This document shows, piece after piece, positions 6,041-6,046 of a DNA stretch of 6,046 nt. The translations under genes were made by a program, and so were the position numbers. Origin of the DNA: Patescibacteria group bacterium (GTDB taxonomy: Bacteria; Patescibacteriota; Patescibacteriia; UBA9934); contig JAHISC010000106.1 in the NCBI GenBank assembly GCA_018818445.1, positions 1 through 6,046 on the forward strand, written 5' to 3'. The stretch's first letter is position 1; each line of letters opens with the position of its first letter. Under the pieces are notes generated by a model. It saw nothing but the letters and a program-made list of their open reading frames with translations. It was not told where the DNA came from and searched no databases.

Positions 6041-6046
6041 AAACCC

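Larger units (their letters stand above)
5884..6046. other. Candidate replication-origin/partition region (DnaA boxes, AT-rich stretch, parS)
   Basis: No open reading frame of useful length lies here. In 163 bp the segment combines a consensus DnaA box, a second box with one mismatch, an AT-rich stretch between them, two short palindromes, direct repeats, and a perfect parS. Direct repeats: AATCTTAGC at 5898 and 5916; TTAGCTGT at 5920 and 5985. The genes to the left run away from it, as expected for leading-strand genes beside an origin. The region may continue to the right of the window, where more boxes and genes such as parAB or dnaA might lie; that is not visible. Confidence 0.5.

Noticed and set aside
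1..6046. Recoded TGA (glycine), as in some Patescibacteria
   Set aside because: Reading frames contain no in-frame TGA, glycine is encoded by GGN, and the three visible stops are TAG, TAG and TAA; the standard bacterial code is sufficient.

Overview
This window looks like chromosomal DNA of a Candidate Phyla Radiation (Patescibacteria, Parcubacteria-like) bacterium. I infer this from protein style alone: several adjacent exported, Ser/Thr/Gly-rich beta-sandwich proteins of kinds common in that group. These include an 'ITYQGR...TAAPYA...TLDGL' protein, an 'SSNYRIDW...SASYNL...LRSGYR' protein, repeats of the 'PNGGE...I.W...Y.W.VP' type, and carboxypeptidase-regulatory-like domains next to membrane segments. 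Reading frames end in TAG or TAA and contain no in-frame TGA, so the standard bacterial code fits. No taxonomic marker gene is present, so the assignment is inference.

Layout from right to left, the direction of transcription. 5884-6046 is non-coding. It holds a perfect 16-bp parS palindrome, one perfect and one near-perfect DnaA box in the same orientation, an AT-rich stretch between them, and two short GGCT/AGCC palindromes: a candidate replication-origin/partition region. 5855-5883 is a strong sigma70-type promoter whose predicted start site falls almost on the first ATG, implying a leaderless mRNA. Three tightly packed minus-strand genes follow: a 305-aa secreted protein (4929-5846), a 301-aa secreted protein with a C-terminal membrane anchor resembling the DUF916/WxL-interacting architecture (4040-4945, 17-bp overlap), and a large multidomain membrane protein (553-4038, about 1 nt after the previous stop). 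After 24 bp, which contain a perfect TATAAT, a fourth exported protein begins at 528 and runs off the left edge.

All four products carry an N-terminal signal peptide and none resembles an enzyme. They look like a cell-surface or adhesion module: two apparently free secreted proteins, one single-pass anchored binding protein, and one large repeat protein anchored by several membrane segments with two beta-sandwich domains predicted on the cytoplasmic side. All genes run away from the putative origin, so they are co-directional with replication. No start except a possible TTG alternative at 4059 has a recognisable Shine-Dalgarno sequence.
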